This document shows positions 35,757 to 47,700 of a DNA stretch of 64,000 nt, in pieces. Position 1 is the first letter of the stretch; each line of letters starts with the position of its first letter. The notes beneath the pieces are model-generated. The model had not been told where the DNA came from and did no database searches. It was given only the letters and a program-made list of their open reading frames with translations. The position numbers were made by a program, and so were the translations under genes. The stretch comes from Blakeslea trispora (taxonomy: Eukaryota > Mucoromycota > Mucoromycetes > Mucorales > Choanephoraceae), in contig JAIWNE010000138.1 of assembly GCA_025331445.1 (NCBI GenBank), forward strand, positions 1 through 64,000, in the 5' to 3' direction.

Positions 35757-36477
35757 ATGCTTCACTTTCGCTCCTTGACTTTTTCAGTTGTGTTTACAAC
35801 ACTCTTATGTCTCATCAGTGCACCTATTCAAGTCAGTGCCACAGCCTTAACATATAGTCTACTTGCCAACGAAAAGGCCTGTTTTTACATCTGGAACGAC
35901 AAGCCGGGAAAGAAAGTTGGTTTTTATTTTGCAGTAATGTACAAAAGATCTCTCGTCTCTTCTTCTTCTTGCCCAATTAATATATGCATGCTGATAGGTT
36001 CAAGAAGGTGGTTCATTCGATATTGACTATACTGTTCGAGGACCTGATGACGATGTCATCTTATTTGGAGAACAAGAGAAACAAGCTGACTATGTATTTA
36101 CAGCCAATCATTTTGGTGAATATGCTTTCTGTTTCTCCAACGACATGTCAACTTGGGCCGAAAAATTAGTTGATTTCGAAATCACTCTAGAGAATGAAGT
36201 ACGTCCCAGTTTCCAGAATCCAAACAGTAAAGAACAACCTGCCACTATGAGCGAGATGGAAGAAACTATCTTTAGACTCTCGGGTTACTTGACAAACATT
36301 CAACGTACACAAAAGTACTTTCGTACCCGAGAAAACCGAAACTCATCCACTGTTGCCTCTACAGAAAACCGTATTCTCTGGTTTGCTTCTCTCGAAAGTA
36401 TTGCTATTGTGACCATGGCTGCCTTGCAAGTGTTTATTATCAAGGGGTTCTTTAGCGTAAAGAAGGGTGGTGTATAA
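35757..36477 (+). CDS. p24 (emp24/gp25L/TMED) family cargo receptor
   Basis: Two exons (35757-35933 and 35998-36477) give 218 residues. There is a signal peptide (LTFSVVFTTLLCLISAPIQVSA) and then a GOLD domain with YSLLANEKACFYIW and EYAFCFSNDMSTW, which carry the two conserved Cys. A coiled coil and one C-terminal membrane segment (WFASLESIAIVTMAALQVFII) follow. The short cytosolic tail has the aromatic pair FF and a dilysine-like KKGGV end, typical COPII/COPI sorting signals. p24 proteins cycle between ER and Golgi and select cargo such as GPI-anchored proteins. Which p24 subfamily (ERP, EMP24 or ERV25 type) is not settled here. Confidence 0.93.
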
Positions 36478-36514
36478 ATGACTTTTAAAATAAACTGATA
36501 CTATACGGTTTAAC

Positions 36515-36539
36515 AGAGAGAGAGAGAGAGAGAGAGAGA
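36515..36539 (+). repeat. GA dinucleotide microsatellite
   Basis: An AG/GA run of about 12 units begins 38 bases after the p24 stop codon, in its probable 3' UTR. Confidence 0.95.
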
Positions 36540-37284
36540 AACATGAATGCATGGACTATAAGGAGCTCAATTCTTATGAATGAACATGATGAATCTATTA
36601 GCATCAGATCCATTCATATCACTTTCATGAATTTATACATTGTTCGATCTCCGACAGGGCCATTGGTTGGCGGGGCTGCTGTGTCTGGGGGCTACTCCGC
36701 CGGTAATAAGCAATACGATTGGACACTGTTAGCCAATAAAAGTTGTTATTACCGTCGCTCATTTAAGTTTTTGCTTAATGGTTTTTGAATGAGTGGGCTC
36801 AAACAGAATATTACTAAAAACTATAAAATTTTCTCTCTTCTACCAAAGAAATTCATCAAGAAAATTCCAGTGATTGCAAGCTTGTTGGACTACAAATAAG
36901 AAACGAAAGTGAGTAAGATAATCAAGCTAATGAAGTAAGCCTTGTCTCAGAAACGAAGCCAGTAACGCCCTGCAATCCTTACAAGAGCTGGATTTCGTTT
37001 AAGGAACATTATTAGAGGAGTCAATGAAAGATATGCTCTCGAGTAACATCGTTCTGTCTAAGCATTTTGAGGACCTTCTGACTTGCTTGACATAATGAAA
37101 AAAGTCCTTCTGAAAATGGAAAAGTGCCCCATTTATGGAATCAAGTTTGTGATTACAGAGTAATGTGATTATTTGGGTAAAAATCATCAGCAACATACAT
37201 TTAAAAGGTTTCAATTTTTAAAATATGAGATGTTTGTCTCACCCGAGAGTTACACAAAGAGAACAAAGAATATACAATCTATCA

Positions 37285-37293
37285 TATAAAAGG
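37285..37293 (+). promoter_or_regulatory. TATA box of the Fanzor-like gene
   Basis: TATAAAAGG, a near-consensus TATA box, lies 170 bases before the proposed ATG at 37463 and is followed by TTTCTGTTTTTCTCTTTGTC. It suggests that the gene has its own working polymerase II promoter. Confidence 0.5.
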
Positions 37294-37462
37294 CCAAAAA
37301 AAACTTGTTTCTGTTTTTCTCTTTGTCTCTATTACCTCATCTGTTAGATTCTTCTAATACATCTAATCTCTTATTGCTGGAAGGAGTAAGATATATTTTA
37401 TTCTGACCTTGATATATCTGCCCCACTAATATGCTATGAATAGATCTAATCCCTCTTAGGCA

Positions 37463-40400
37463 ATGTCCTACCGCAGGGCTCTACAAGATACATTCTATTT
37501 GGGCGGTCGTTATACTCCTGCGCCCCAGTTGTCTGTCAATGTGCAACAACAACCATCTACCATAGCTCCTGGCATGAGGCGTGCATTTGAAATGTCTGTA
37601 GAAGAATTCCATGACCTGTTTTATATCGTAGCCCAAGCCAAGCTACGCGATAACATTATCCGTGAAAAAAACAAAAAGAAGCCAAACTACTCTGCTCTCA
37701 AAGCCAAAACTCTTGCTGGTCAAATTCCAAGAGGACTGTATGCTGATATGGATAAACATGCTAACCTCGGTTTGCGAGAATCTGCAAACAGATTTCAAAA
37801 TGATAATTCAGTGTCTCGAGCAATTGATCTTTGGAGAAGATATGTACAACAAAATTTTGATGTCGTCCAAGAGTCTGTAAGCAATCCTACTACTGAAGCA
37901 ACTAGCTCTACTCAAGCCATTGAACCTTCTTCAGAAGAGCTCCCTACCGAACCTGCTTCCTTTGTTGTTACCGAAGAATATTTTGAAGTCTGTACTGCGT
38001 ATTTTCCCTCGTTGATACGAGATGATCTTACACCTGAAGTTAGACAACTCTTTGATACTAAGCTTGCTGAACTACTGCCTCAGACCTCCAACTTTATCAG
38101 TGACTTTCAAACAATCATGTTTATGATAATGTCCTGTTTCCGAAGCCATACTTTTGCTGTTCGCAATGGAAAATCAGTATTTTGATAGATCAAATGGCTT
38201 TCAAATACAAAGCATCTTCCCAAGTAACTTTCAGCTACAAGATACCTTGATTTTTTCTGCCTCTCCATATGCTTCCAACTTTCTTGCCTCTCCTGATGCT
38301 AATGACATTCCTTTTCTCTTCACTGACCGACATATTTATTTTTTGAAGTCTGGTTTTTATGGTGTTCGTGGCTTGCAAACAAAGACCAAAACAGATTATC
38401 CTTTGAGAACCCTGTTAATGGAAGCCATCTCTGACTCAGTCAGCCAATTCATCCAACCAAAAAACACTCTTCATATGGCCTGCTATGAGTCTGCACTGAC
38501 TAACTATATTACCAATCTATCTGTCATGTGGGGTGATAACAAGATGATCAACATTCTTCTAGACAAGCTTTTGTTAGTGTTGCTACGTATTCATTTGGCT
38601 CCTACAAGAGAAAAAAAGCATCAAGAATATATCAAGTCTATGAAAAGTGCCTCTAAAGAAAGAAAAGACGAAGCTGCAAAAGGAAGTAAGACAGAAGCAG
38701 GTCATCCTACCAACTGGTTTCCACTGCTCCATCAAAGCAGAAGAAGGTTAATAGTCCGCAAAGAACGTTACCGGCTTGCAAAATACAGACAAAAATCAAA
38801 AAGCTCATCATCTGCGTATATGAAGCAAAAATGGGAAGCTCGAGCCCAAAAAAGTGAGGAACGTGTCGCAACATACACAAAAGCTCTGGAAACTAAGGTA
38901 TGTATGTCTACAATCAACGGGAAATCAGTCACTCATCTATGTCTATTATACCATTTTCAATAGGAACCCAAAACTACTTCTGCCAAGAGAAAACAACCTT
39001 CTGAGCCTGATGTCGCCGAAGGTTCTGAGCGTCCAAGAAAGATCCCTGCTATCCAACATCCCTCTACTGCTTCTGCTGAGGCTGGTCCCAGTATGCTACA
39101 TACTAGTCGCATGGAGTTAGATATTCCCACACAGCCCTACGAAGGAAAAGGGAAAGCGCCAATGAATCCCCAAAGCGATCCGAAACCTGTTACTTTCCAA
39201 CCACCCATGACAGAAGAGACACGCACTATTCCGCCTGCTACACCAGAAGACTACGCAAGCATGGATGAAAATGATGTTGTCGAAGAAGAGGATGCTTTAA
39301 AAGATGCTGATGATGATGCTCCTAGACACAGGTTGAATGGCTTAAAAGGCTTTATCAAGAGCTTGCTGTTGCGTGATGAAGATTTGCCTAACGAACAAGA
39401 CTTGAGAGGTCTGCGCTCTGACTTGAATGAGAAGGAAGCAGAAGTGTGTTTGCTTATACTACGACGCTTAAAACCTTACATCCCTTCAAAGAAAAACTAC
39501 TCTCATATTGGCTACCAGCTACCTTTTGTAATTCTTGCGAATGATTTGCTGCGCTGTGCTGGCTATGCTAAGTTCTGTCGTAAAATCTGCCCAATGCCTG
39601 TTGCATCTCAAAAGTCCTTTAGACTGGATACACCTTCGTTATTTAAGACATTCTGCGAGCATGGTGACAACAAAATGACATTTTTTGGCTATGACAACAG
39701 AGTCATTAGGGGCCCTTTGGAATACATCAATCATAAGGATGCTGTCTTCAATGCCTTTTTCAAGATTGATAGAATACAACAGTTATGCAGACGTCGTAAA
39801 TTGGTTTTTGCTCATCATCTTCATTTGCTGCCTGGTGGAAAGTATGTCAGAATCCTTGGTATCAAAGAGAAAGCGCCCATGAAGCAGACTGCTGATGTAA
39901 CAGGCCAAAAGCGTCAATACAACATTCCTGAATCGACTTGGCAAGATATTCTCAATGAGCGTGAAAAAGACAATGAAACCTTGAGACAAGAAGTCGATGA
40001 ACTCTTGGGGAACACCAACCGTTTGTCAAAGCAGCTGAAAACCAGATTTAAAGAATTCAGCAATCAAGATTTTAGTTTGCAGATCAAAACTGCCAAGCAA
40101 GGCTGGAAAAACCCAATTAATCTAGAACCTGAAGTTGCTGTTGTGCAGGGTAGTGATTCTGAAGAAGAGGCAGGTGTATGTTGTCCTCAAATTGGTGAAT
40201 GTATGACTGGTGTTCAGAGACGAATTGCAGACATTGTCAGAACTATACAAGCTCGTATCCGACGTCCGCATGCCAACAATGATGAAGAGTTGATTACTGC
40301 TGCTAGAAATGAGATCAAGGTGTACATTGATGGGTTGAAGGCTGATAGAAGTAGGTTGTTTCTGGCTATTCAACAAGTCAAGTCTGAACTGGCAGACCAG

Positions 40401-41543
40401 CGATACCAGCTGTATATCCGCAGAAGAGCATTAAATTTGACAAAAAGAGATCAAAAAGCGCCCAGACAGACTAGAGAACTGCAGCAGATTACGGGCCAGT
40501 CTACGATTGCTAAAGCTGAAGATATGCAACTGATGGGTGACGCTGATACTATTGCTAAAAATTTTACCTTCTCTGGCACAGACAATGGTGTTGTCAAAAT
40601 GACTGAATCAGTGCCCGTTTCTATTCAAAGATACACTTACCATCTGAAGCTCTACAACAGGTTTTCTGCTTTGACTACTACTGAAGAACAAGAAGAAGAA
40701 TTTCAGCCTTTGCCGTCGTCCACTGTCATCAACGCTGAAGACATTGACTTTGGAAGCCAAAACTTGAACTACAGACACAAGCTTGCTGCTAAAAAGGCAA
40801 ATGATGTGAATTTGATTGAAGCTGAGAAGGTGTTGTCCGAAAAAAGTTTATCCAATGCAAGTTCCGTAGAAGCAATCCAGACAAACTATCATTTTTTGCA
40901 AGCCAATAGACAGACAGTCAGGAACTTTTATGATTCTCCACAAAGATCTAAACAGGCCATGAAGCAGGAATACTTTACCAAAAAAATCAAGGACCGCCTT
41001 TGCTCTCGCGAAAGGGAATTCACGAATCCTAAACCGAAAAAGAAAGATGTCAAGAAGAAAGGAAAAGAAATACAAAGAAAGAACCTGTTGATGATGATTG
41101 GTGATCGTGGCTTTGGGATAGGTTCCAGAATTAGAGGACATCTTAGATATGGTGGTATTTGGAAACAAGATCGGCATGCAAGGTATACGACTGTCTGTAT
41201 AACAAACGAAAACTATACTTCCCAGACTTGTGTGTATTGCTTCAACAAGCTCACTCATGCAAGATCGCGCATTATCAAACAAGACAAAATAACTTATAGA
41301 GAAATCAAAGGTACCTTTATCTGCTATAATTCCAAGTGCCCTTCTGCTCGTCACGGTCGTAACACAACCTCCAGAGATAAAGTGTCTGCCCTTGCTATTG
41401 CCATCTCCGGAATGACAACTTTGCTCTTCCAAGAAACTCTCCCTGTATTTTCAAGAACCATCAGTCACTCCAACACTGAACTGCACAACAAAACAGCATC
41501 CTTCTGTACAAGAAGCGGTGTATTGGCTGCACGCGAAGCGTGA
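37463..41543 (+). CDS. Fanzor-like (eukaryotic TnpB-type) RNA-guided nuclease candidate, frame broken once
   Basis: The gene covers 37463-38897 and, after an in-frame GTATGT...AATAG intron, 38964-41543 (about 1337 residues if the frame break is bridged). The C-terminal part has a RuvC-like layout. A first Asp lies in FSGTDNGVVKMT (codon 40581). Helices with YHFLQANRQTVRNFY and a MMIGDRGFG strand follow. NENYTSQTCVYC (Glu codon 41208) begins a zinc ribbon closed by CYNSKC, and then SRDKVSALAIA carries the last Asp (codon 41376). This is the order found in Fanzor/TnpB nucleases. The roughly 1000 residues before it are far longer than usual; they include a coiled coil (ESTWQDILNEREKDNETLRQ) and no known domain. 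At 38177-38185 frame 1 meets TGA-TAG after GTA TTT, while the +1 frame continues openly. Causes could be a real indel, a homopolymer sequencing error, +1 frameshifting or a weak intron. Confidence 0.75.
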
Positions 41544-41575
41544 TAAGCAAGGTTGTAAGTGTTACACAAACTCTA
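41495..41575 (+). ncRNA. Candidate guide-RNA (omega/fRNA) scaffold region
   Basis: TnpB and Fanzor guide RNAs are made from the 3' end of the nuclease gene. Here two hairpins fall in 42 bases overlapping the stop codon: CTTCT-GTACA-AGAAG at 41501-41515 and CACGC-GAA-GCGTG at 41530-41542. A weaker GTG-TTA-CAC follows at 41559-41567. This is position plus structure only; no transcript evidence exists. Confidence 0.2.
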
Positions 41576-41773
41576 ATTGCTTTAAATTGCTAAACCTTCT
41601 CTCTCTCCCCCAGACATGACAGCCTTGCCCATTGGTTGTTTTTTTTTGCACTCTTTTATTTTTATTTTATTTTCTTATTTGTTTGCAATAAAAGTGGAGA
41701 AAGAGGAAGCTAGTGCTTTCCCTCGCTTTAAAAGTAACGATAATAATAATAGAAGAGAGAAAGAGATTCCATT

Positions 41774-44700
41774 ATGTCTGCAGAACAAAACCATCCAGAG
41801 CAACCCTCTGGTAGCAACTCTTTCAATAAACAGCTATCTAACCGAAACGGCAAAAAGACAGCTCTATCTCACTGGGATAGACTTCGTGAGACTGCTTCCG
41901 AACTGCACGAAAGCAACTTATTGACAGTATCTTCTGTTGGTTCTTCAAGCTCATCGTCATCTCGTTACAACAATACCACTATGATACCACCCGTCAAGAA
42001 CAAGCACTTGAATCCGTTTATGCGATCATCAACTTATGAACCTGACTTTCGTCCCACTTTAGCCAACACTACACTTGTAGCAGCACAGGCAGCCGGCATG
42101 ACACAGTTCACTCGTAACTTTCGACCTACAAAACATCAAAATGGTGCTGCTTACGCCACTTCTACGGCTGTACAACAAGATATTTATCGCCTGGAAAGAG
42201 ATCTCGACAAGTTACTTGCTCAACTGAATGCCCGATCTCAATATGCTAGCTTTGCAGAATCCGTCTCGACATTTTCACCAGCCATGACCACAGCCACATC
42301 CAATTTAGAGTCAGCCACAGAGAATCCTAGTAAACGACAAGATGTCACTAAAGTTTCATTTATTATGTCGGCTGTTCTCGAATCTATCAAGAAACATAAG
42401 GCAGCTACTCGGCTGCCATTGACAGGTGAACTGTTGGCTTTACTGGCAGCACCTTTTTACCATTCACCTATATTAGGTAATCTGGAGAAAATCATTGAAT
42501 TGTGTGACCATTCAACTCATATGTCAAATTGCATAAATTTCTCCTCCTCTCCATAGTGTCTGATTGTGAACAAGCCTTGGATGTTTTTGAATATATTCAA
42601 ACTCGATTTACTCAGCTCGATGCTACTGTAAATACAATTGAATTGGAATCAATGAATTTCAGCCATCTGATCACTCTTTAAAACCCCTTTTAGGAACATT
42701 TTGAACGTTTACTGTTTATCTGTCGTTTGTTAAGTTCAGGCAATTTATTCTTAAAGGTAAGCAAATAAAAGAAAAAGTGCTTGTTTTCCTATACCAACAA
42801 TTTTCACCTTGACAGAAACGTGTATTGCAAATCTTAAATACCATCATTTTGCCTTGCACCAAGAACATTCACTTCTTGCCATCTACTCCTACAGCATATC
42901 GTTCTATTCTATATACCCTTACTAATGCTCTTGTCAGCCTTGAAGTTCAATCAGACAACCATCACAAAGAATATGTCAGTACGGATTCAACTGCCGAAGG
43001 GGCGGATATTCGATCTGAAATAATAAGAATACTTGATTTGTTATCGAGTGGTATCATTATTCCGCCCGTAGGCACTGCATGGTCAGCTTACCATGCTGAA
43101 GCTTCTACCCCCAACTTGACAGCACAACATTGTGTCGTAGGAAGTCTCTTGAAAAGCATGATGGTAGACAACTGTAGTCAAATCAATCCTTATGAAGATG
43201 CAGTTAGCTCACATCACACACATCAGTTGAAACAGATGCGAGATCGAATCATTCTTCAAGACTTATTGCCTCGTTATTGGATTGAAATAGAACAGCCTAC
43301 AGTAGTGGATACAGATCAACAGTCTCATCAAAACAAAGCCTATTTGAAGAATATCTTTTTGATATCAGAAGTGGCGTGCGAGCTATTCTTAGTATGCAGA
43401 TTAGAAGATCTCAAAAACAAAGCGTCTACCGAAACAATGTTGCTCACATTCATACTCGAGAAACTAACGCCATCTCAGCTTGGTATGTGTCTTGCAGATC
43501 GACAGACGGATGAGACTCAAAAATCAGTCATGATGAATGTGGTGAACATGCTATTGATTTTGTTATCCATCACTAGTTTCGAAGAAGAAAAGTCGGTTCG
43601 GCATTCTATTCCAAGCTATGCTTCATCCCCTAATCTTAGCCCTAAACCCTCCATGCCAGATTTTGTAGCCGATCAACTCTCAATCTCTGATATACAGAGT
43701 ATCAACAATAGCTTAAACTCAATCCCTCGCCATGTACATGATACTTCAACAACAAAAACGCTGTCGGCCATCAAGAAATATGTTGAAGGTTATTGGCATT
43801 CAGGCTTTAAAGATTGCATGATAGAAGGTGTCATTTCCATGAATCAAGATACCAGTGGGGATCGCATGGCCTGTGCATATCAAAATCTCGTTTTTCATCT
43901 TGATCCTACCATAGGTGATGAAATAGCAAAGCGAACAATCCCAAGCCTGTTTGATCGTTTGGTAGCTGCTTATCCATCTCCCTCTGCCACCTTTTGCAGT
44001 ATGATATGTGAACTATCTAAGCGATATCGCTTATATTTTTACAAACCAGTGATTGCTTGTGCAGCGTCCAATGATGAAAACAAAGTAGCAGAATATCTTA
44101 CGCTTATCACTTGCTTGCGAAGATATGTTAGTGGTGTTCAGTTCTGGATGCAAGATGCAGAAATGATCAATGTTCTGCTATTAAGTGATATCGGTCAATC
44201 GAAAATACAAAGAGAGCAAGTCAGTGCATCCTCAACCCCTCAACAAAAAACAAGTCATGTTCAATGGGGCCACACAACTTTGGGTCAATGTGTCATTGGC
44301 CTAGAATTCATGTGGACAATTAAAGATTTACGCAACAAGCAGCAAGATCCTCATCGTAATATGGAGGAAGATGAAATAGCAAAGAAATTCTTAATTGATC
44401 TTGAGCGCCGTTTAGCTGTCTTTTTGACTGCAAAAGAGAAAACCAGGTTTGTACCTATACCTTTGCGTATCATTCTTTGCAACATCTTCTTCAATATTCG
44501 ATTCTTTTGTAACACAACGCATCGACCCGGTTGGCTGACACGAACAGTCGATTGGGCTATTCAGCCTGTTGTGTCTGAAGATCCAAACTTGAATGAGGCA
44601 TTTCTATCTACAAAGAATAGTCTTGCACCCCCTCTTTATATCAGTCATATATCAGATGCTTCTTACACATTCCAACGTGTTCATGGTGTGTATCTTGAGG

Positions 44701-47700
44701 TAGTGGAACAATCACAGGCTGAGACGAACGAAGCAGCAGGTCTAGCTTTACAAAACGATCAGCCACAGAGTACGATACCTCGTCATAAACGACAACAAAC
44801 CATCTATGCCATGTACCCTATTAATAAGGCAGTCACCCTGACACTCGGTCTGGATCCACCTAGCACACTAGGGAATGAGGACCAAGAAGTGGTACCTGAA
44901 GGACCTGCTCTTAAATTAGCCAAATATCGGTTTGAAAATATGGAGCAGATCAATCAAGATGCATTTGGCTCTGTCTTTTCTCTCCTGGCCGCCGTATTTA
45001 CAGCCTTGTCATCACAGGAATACAACAAGCTAGTTAAACCTTTGTGGGAGCGCCACATGGATGATCGTTTGCCACAGTCTTTTGTACCTGCAGTCTTTTT
45101 GCTCATGCAATGTGGCGAAAAGATACCCAAGACAATGACCGAAGTATCTACTCATGATTTTTACAGGTAAAGAATATAAAGAGGGTTAAGAAAAGAACAG
45201 AAAAACTAAAGACTGATTAGTGATAATCCCTTGCAACGATTGAATATGATTCAAAAACATGCATCACTTGAAGCTTTTCGGTTCAATGTGCTCAATCAAG
45301 AATACATTCCAATCTCTTCAAGAAGGAGACCATTTAGAGGCGATGGTGGTGCCTTTTCAACTCCCTTTGTTCCGACTGACTTGGGTAGCAATCAGTTTTC
45401 TCTTGATGAGCCTCGATGGATGGCCAAATTGAAAAATGCTAGCAATTTTCCAATTGAGCTAAAGCGACAAATCCAAGAACTGGGTTGGGATGACGACGAA
45501 AATGTAGAAGAACACGAAGCTTTGAAAAAGGTCTTGACGCCTCTGTCTCTTTTGCCCTCTTTGTTTTTGGAAGAGAAAGAGGATGAGCGAATGAATGAAG
45601 ATGAATCAAATCCTGCTCATCTGTCTATCAACAGAAAAAAACCAGCTGATATCAGTAAGATGATTGCCCGCCGAAAGCGAGCTACTGTTGTACATTCATT
45701 GACTGTCTCATTTCTGAGTATGGTTGATCTATTAAATGACGATTACAGTGGTGCAGCCAATGCCTTGCGTGAGCTACTGGAACATTTCTTAAGAGACGAT
45801 CCTAGCCTCTTTTTGAGATCGTTCATTAATGATTTAGGAAAATACAAAATTGACCGTCATCGAGATATGCTAACTCGTTTACGCTCTCTCATCAGTATGC
45901 AACACAAGCTACCACCTGGATTTGCACACGTCTTGTTCAACTCTCTAGCAGGCTTTCTGAAATGGATTGTTCGGGAAAACATCAAAGATGGTCTAGTCCT
46001 GATGACTCTCATTCATCCAATCCTAGCTGAACTAGTTTTATCTACCAACGATTTATCTATTCGTGATCTGAGAAAGAACAAAATTGAACATTTGCTAGTC
46101 AGTACAGGTCGATTTTGGTTCACGCATGAACAACCTACCAATTTGTTTCCACGCTTTATGTCTGACGAGAAATCAAGCTTCCAGTTGTTAGACATTCCTC
46201 CAGAGGTCTTTTCAGTTGCCATGCTACGTATTAGTCATGTCCAATTTTTGACTAATTATTTGGTGAGATACCCTCGTGAAGTTTATGCTGTCAAGAAGAC
46301 ATTACAAGATTATGAACCAGTGCCTATACCTGGCAACTTGCAAGAATTTAGATGGATCTCAGAGGACATGTATTACCCAGATATTTCAAAACGAAGAAAG
46401 CGTACTTCAAACACCTATCTGTATCATGAAGAAGAAAGCCTTATCTCTCATCAGATTGCTTCAGAAGAAAAGGCATGTCGTCAAATACCACAGCAAAAAC
46501 GAGACACTCAGGCATTGTCCATATTACGTGCTCGTATCTGGCTGAGATTTATCGATAACCTATTGAACGGTCTCAATCGAAACTATAATGACCGCGATGA
46601 ACTGGAGCGTATTTTGCAAGGAATCAGCACCATCATTATTGAAAACAATCATGATTTCGGCATCATTGGCCAAGCTCTTGTTCTTTACACGCGTATCATT
46701 ACTCGATTCAAACGTCTCTTTATGTCTAACCGTGGCTACACAACTTTTTTGTCTGCCCTGTTCAAGGTCTTTTGTGAAGTAGATTGCTTTCATGAAGTAA
46801 GATCAGCCATTATATTTGCTTGGTGTAGATTCTATGCAGTTCATGAGGAATCATTTGTTTTTCAGATGCTAGGCGCACTTGTTCCAGCTATTTTGAATGC
46901 ACTTGGGAAATCTGAGGAGACAGGCAACTGGATGTTGGACAATATGTTTGTATTGATGCAAGCTATGCATGATCCTCCTACTTTGGGTGCAACTTCCGAT
47001 GTGCTTGGATTACAGCTGCAAGTTGAACTAGATGATCATGAACGCAGTATTCAAGACCGCATTGATGCAGTTAGCAATCCGATGGCAATCCCACTGTCTA
47101 CTGCTATTCTCAAGCCTCTTACCAGAAGTGTCACTACACCTATTACTCCTTTGGAAATAAGCACGTATACTAATCGGTCATTTGATTTTCAAAACTTCAT
47201 CAAATTGTTCTTGACTATCATTGCTTATGATGTTGGATCTCTGAGAGCAGAGCAGTTTGTCAAGCTATTTAGACACATGATGCCTAGACTGCACCGATTG
47301 CCATTTTTGAGAGACATCATCGATGAAGGTATGGCTGCTCTAGTAGATGTATTTGCTCGATTTAGCAAGCATGCCAAAGTAGCCACATCTACAGCTTCTA
47401 CTTCAGAAGCAACTGCAACTACTTCGGGTGGATATCATGGTGTGTCTTCTACTTCAGATCAAGACACTCGTATTCCAGGAAGCGCACCACGTAACACTGA
47501 ATCAGCACAACATGCTTACGGAAAGCAGTGGCAACAGAACGATAAACTAACTGTGCGAATGGAATTTGTTCTCTTGATTCATGAATACTTCAAGCATGAC
47601 GGTATACTCACTGAGGTTGCTCATGAAAAAATGGCTCAGATTATTCGTACTGTCATGCGCGACTACAACAGTATAAAGGGCGCTCAGACCAAAACCGACT

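Larger units (their letters stand above)
36478..37462. other. Intergenic flank between p24 and the Fanzor-like gene
   Basis: It contains a GA microsatellite (36515-36539) and a relatively GC-rich patch at about 36650-36720 with no assigned function. A strong TATAAAAGG box lies at 37285-37293, followed by a pyrimidine-rich leader. The left boundary of the mobile element, if the whole element is present, should lie in this stretch. I found no clear terminal inverted repeat by eye. Confidence 0.5.
37240..41575 (+). mobile_element. Possible transposon carrying the Fanzor-like nuclease (ends unresolved)
   Basis: The only support for an element is the nuclease gene itself, because TnpB-type and Fanzor proteins are usually transposon-borne. 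The stated ends are the two copies of a 10-base direct repeat, GTTACACAAA at 37249-37258 and 41561-41570, which could be chance in AT-rich DNA. No transposase, terminal inverted repeat or clear target-site duplication was recognised. The gene sits cleanly between two conserved genes on the same strand. Confidence 0.3.

Noticed and set aside
41616..41924. Separate 102-codon frame before the large helical protein
   Set aside because: It reads through a T-rich leader and overlaps the true first exon in another frame; no homology or splice support.
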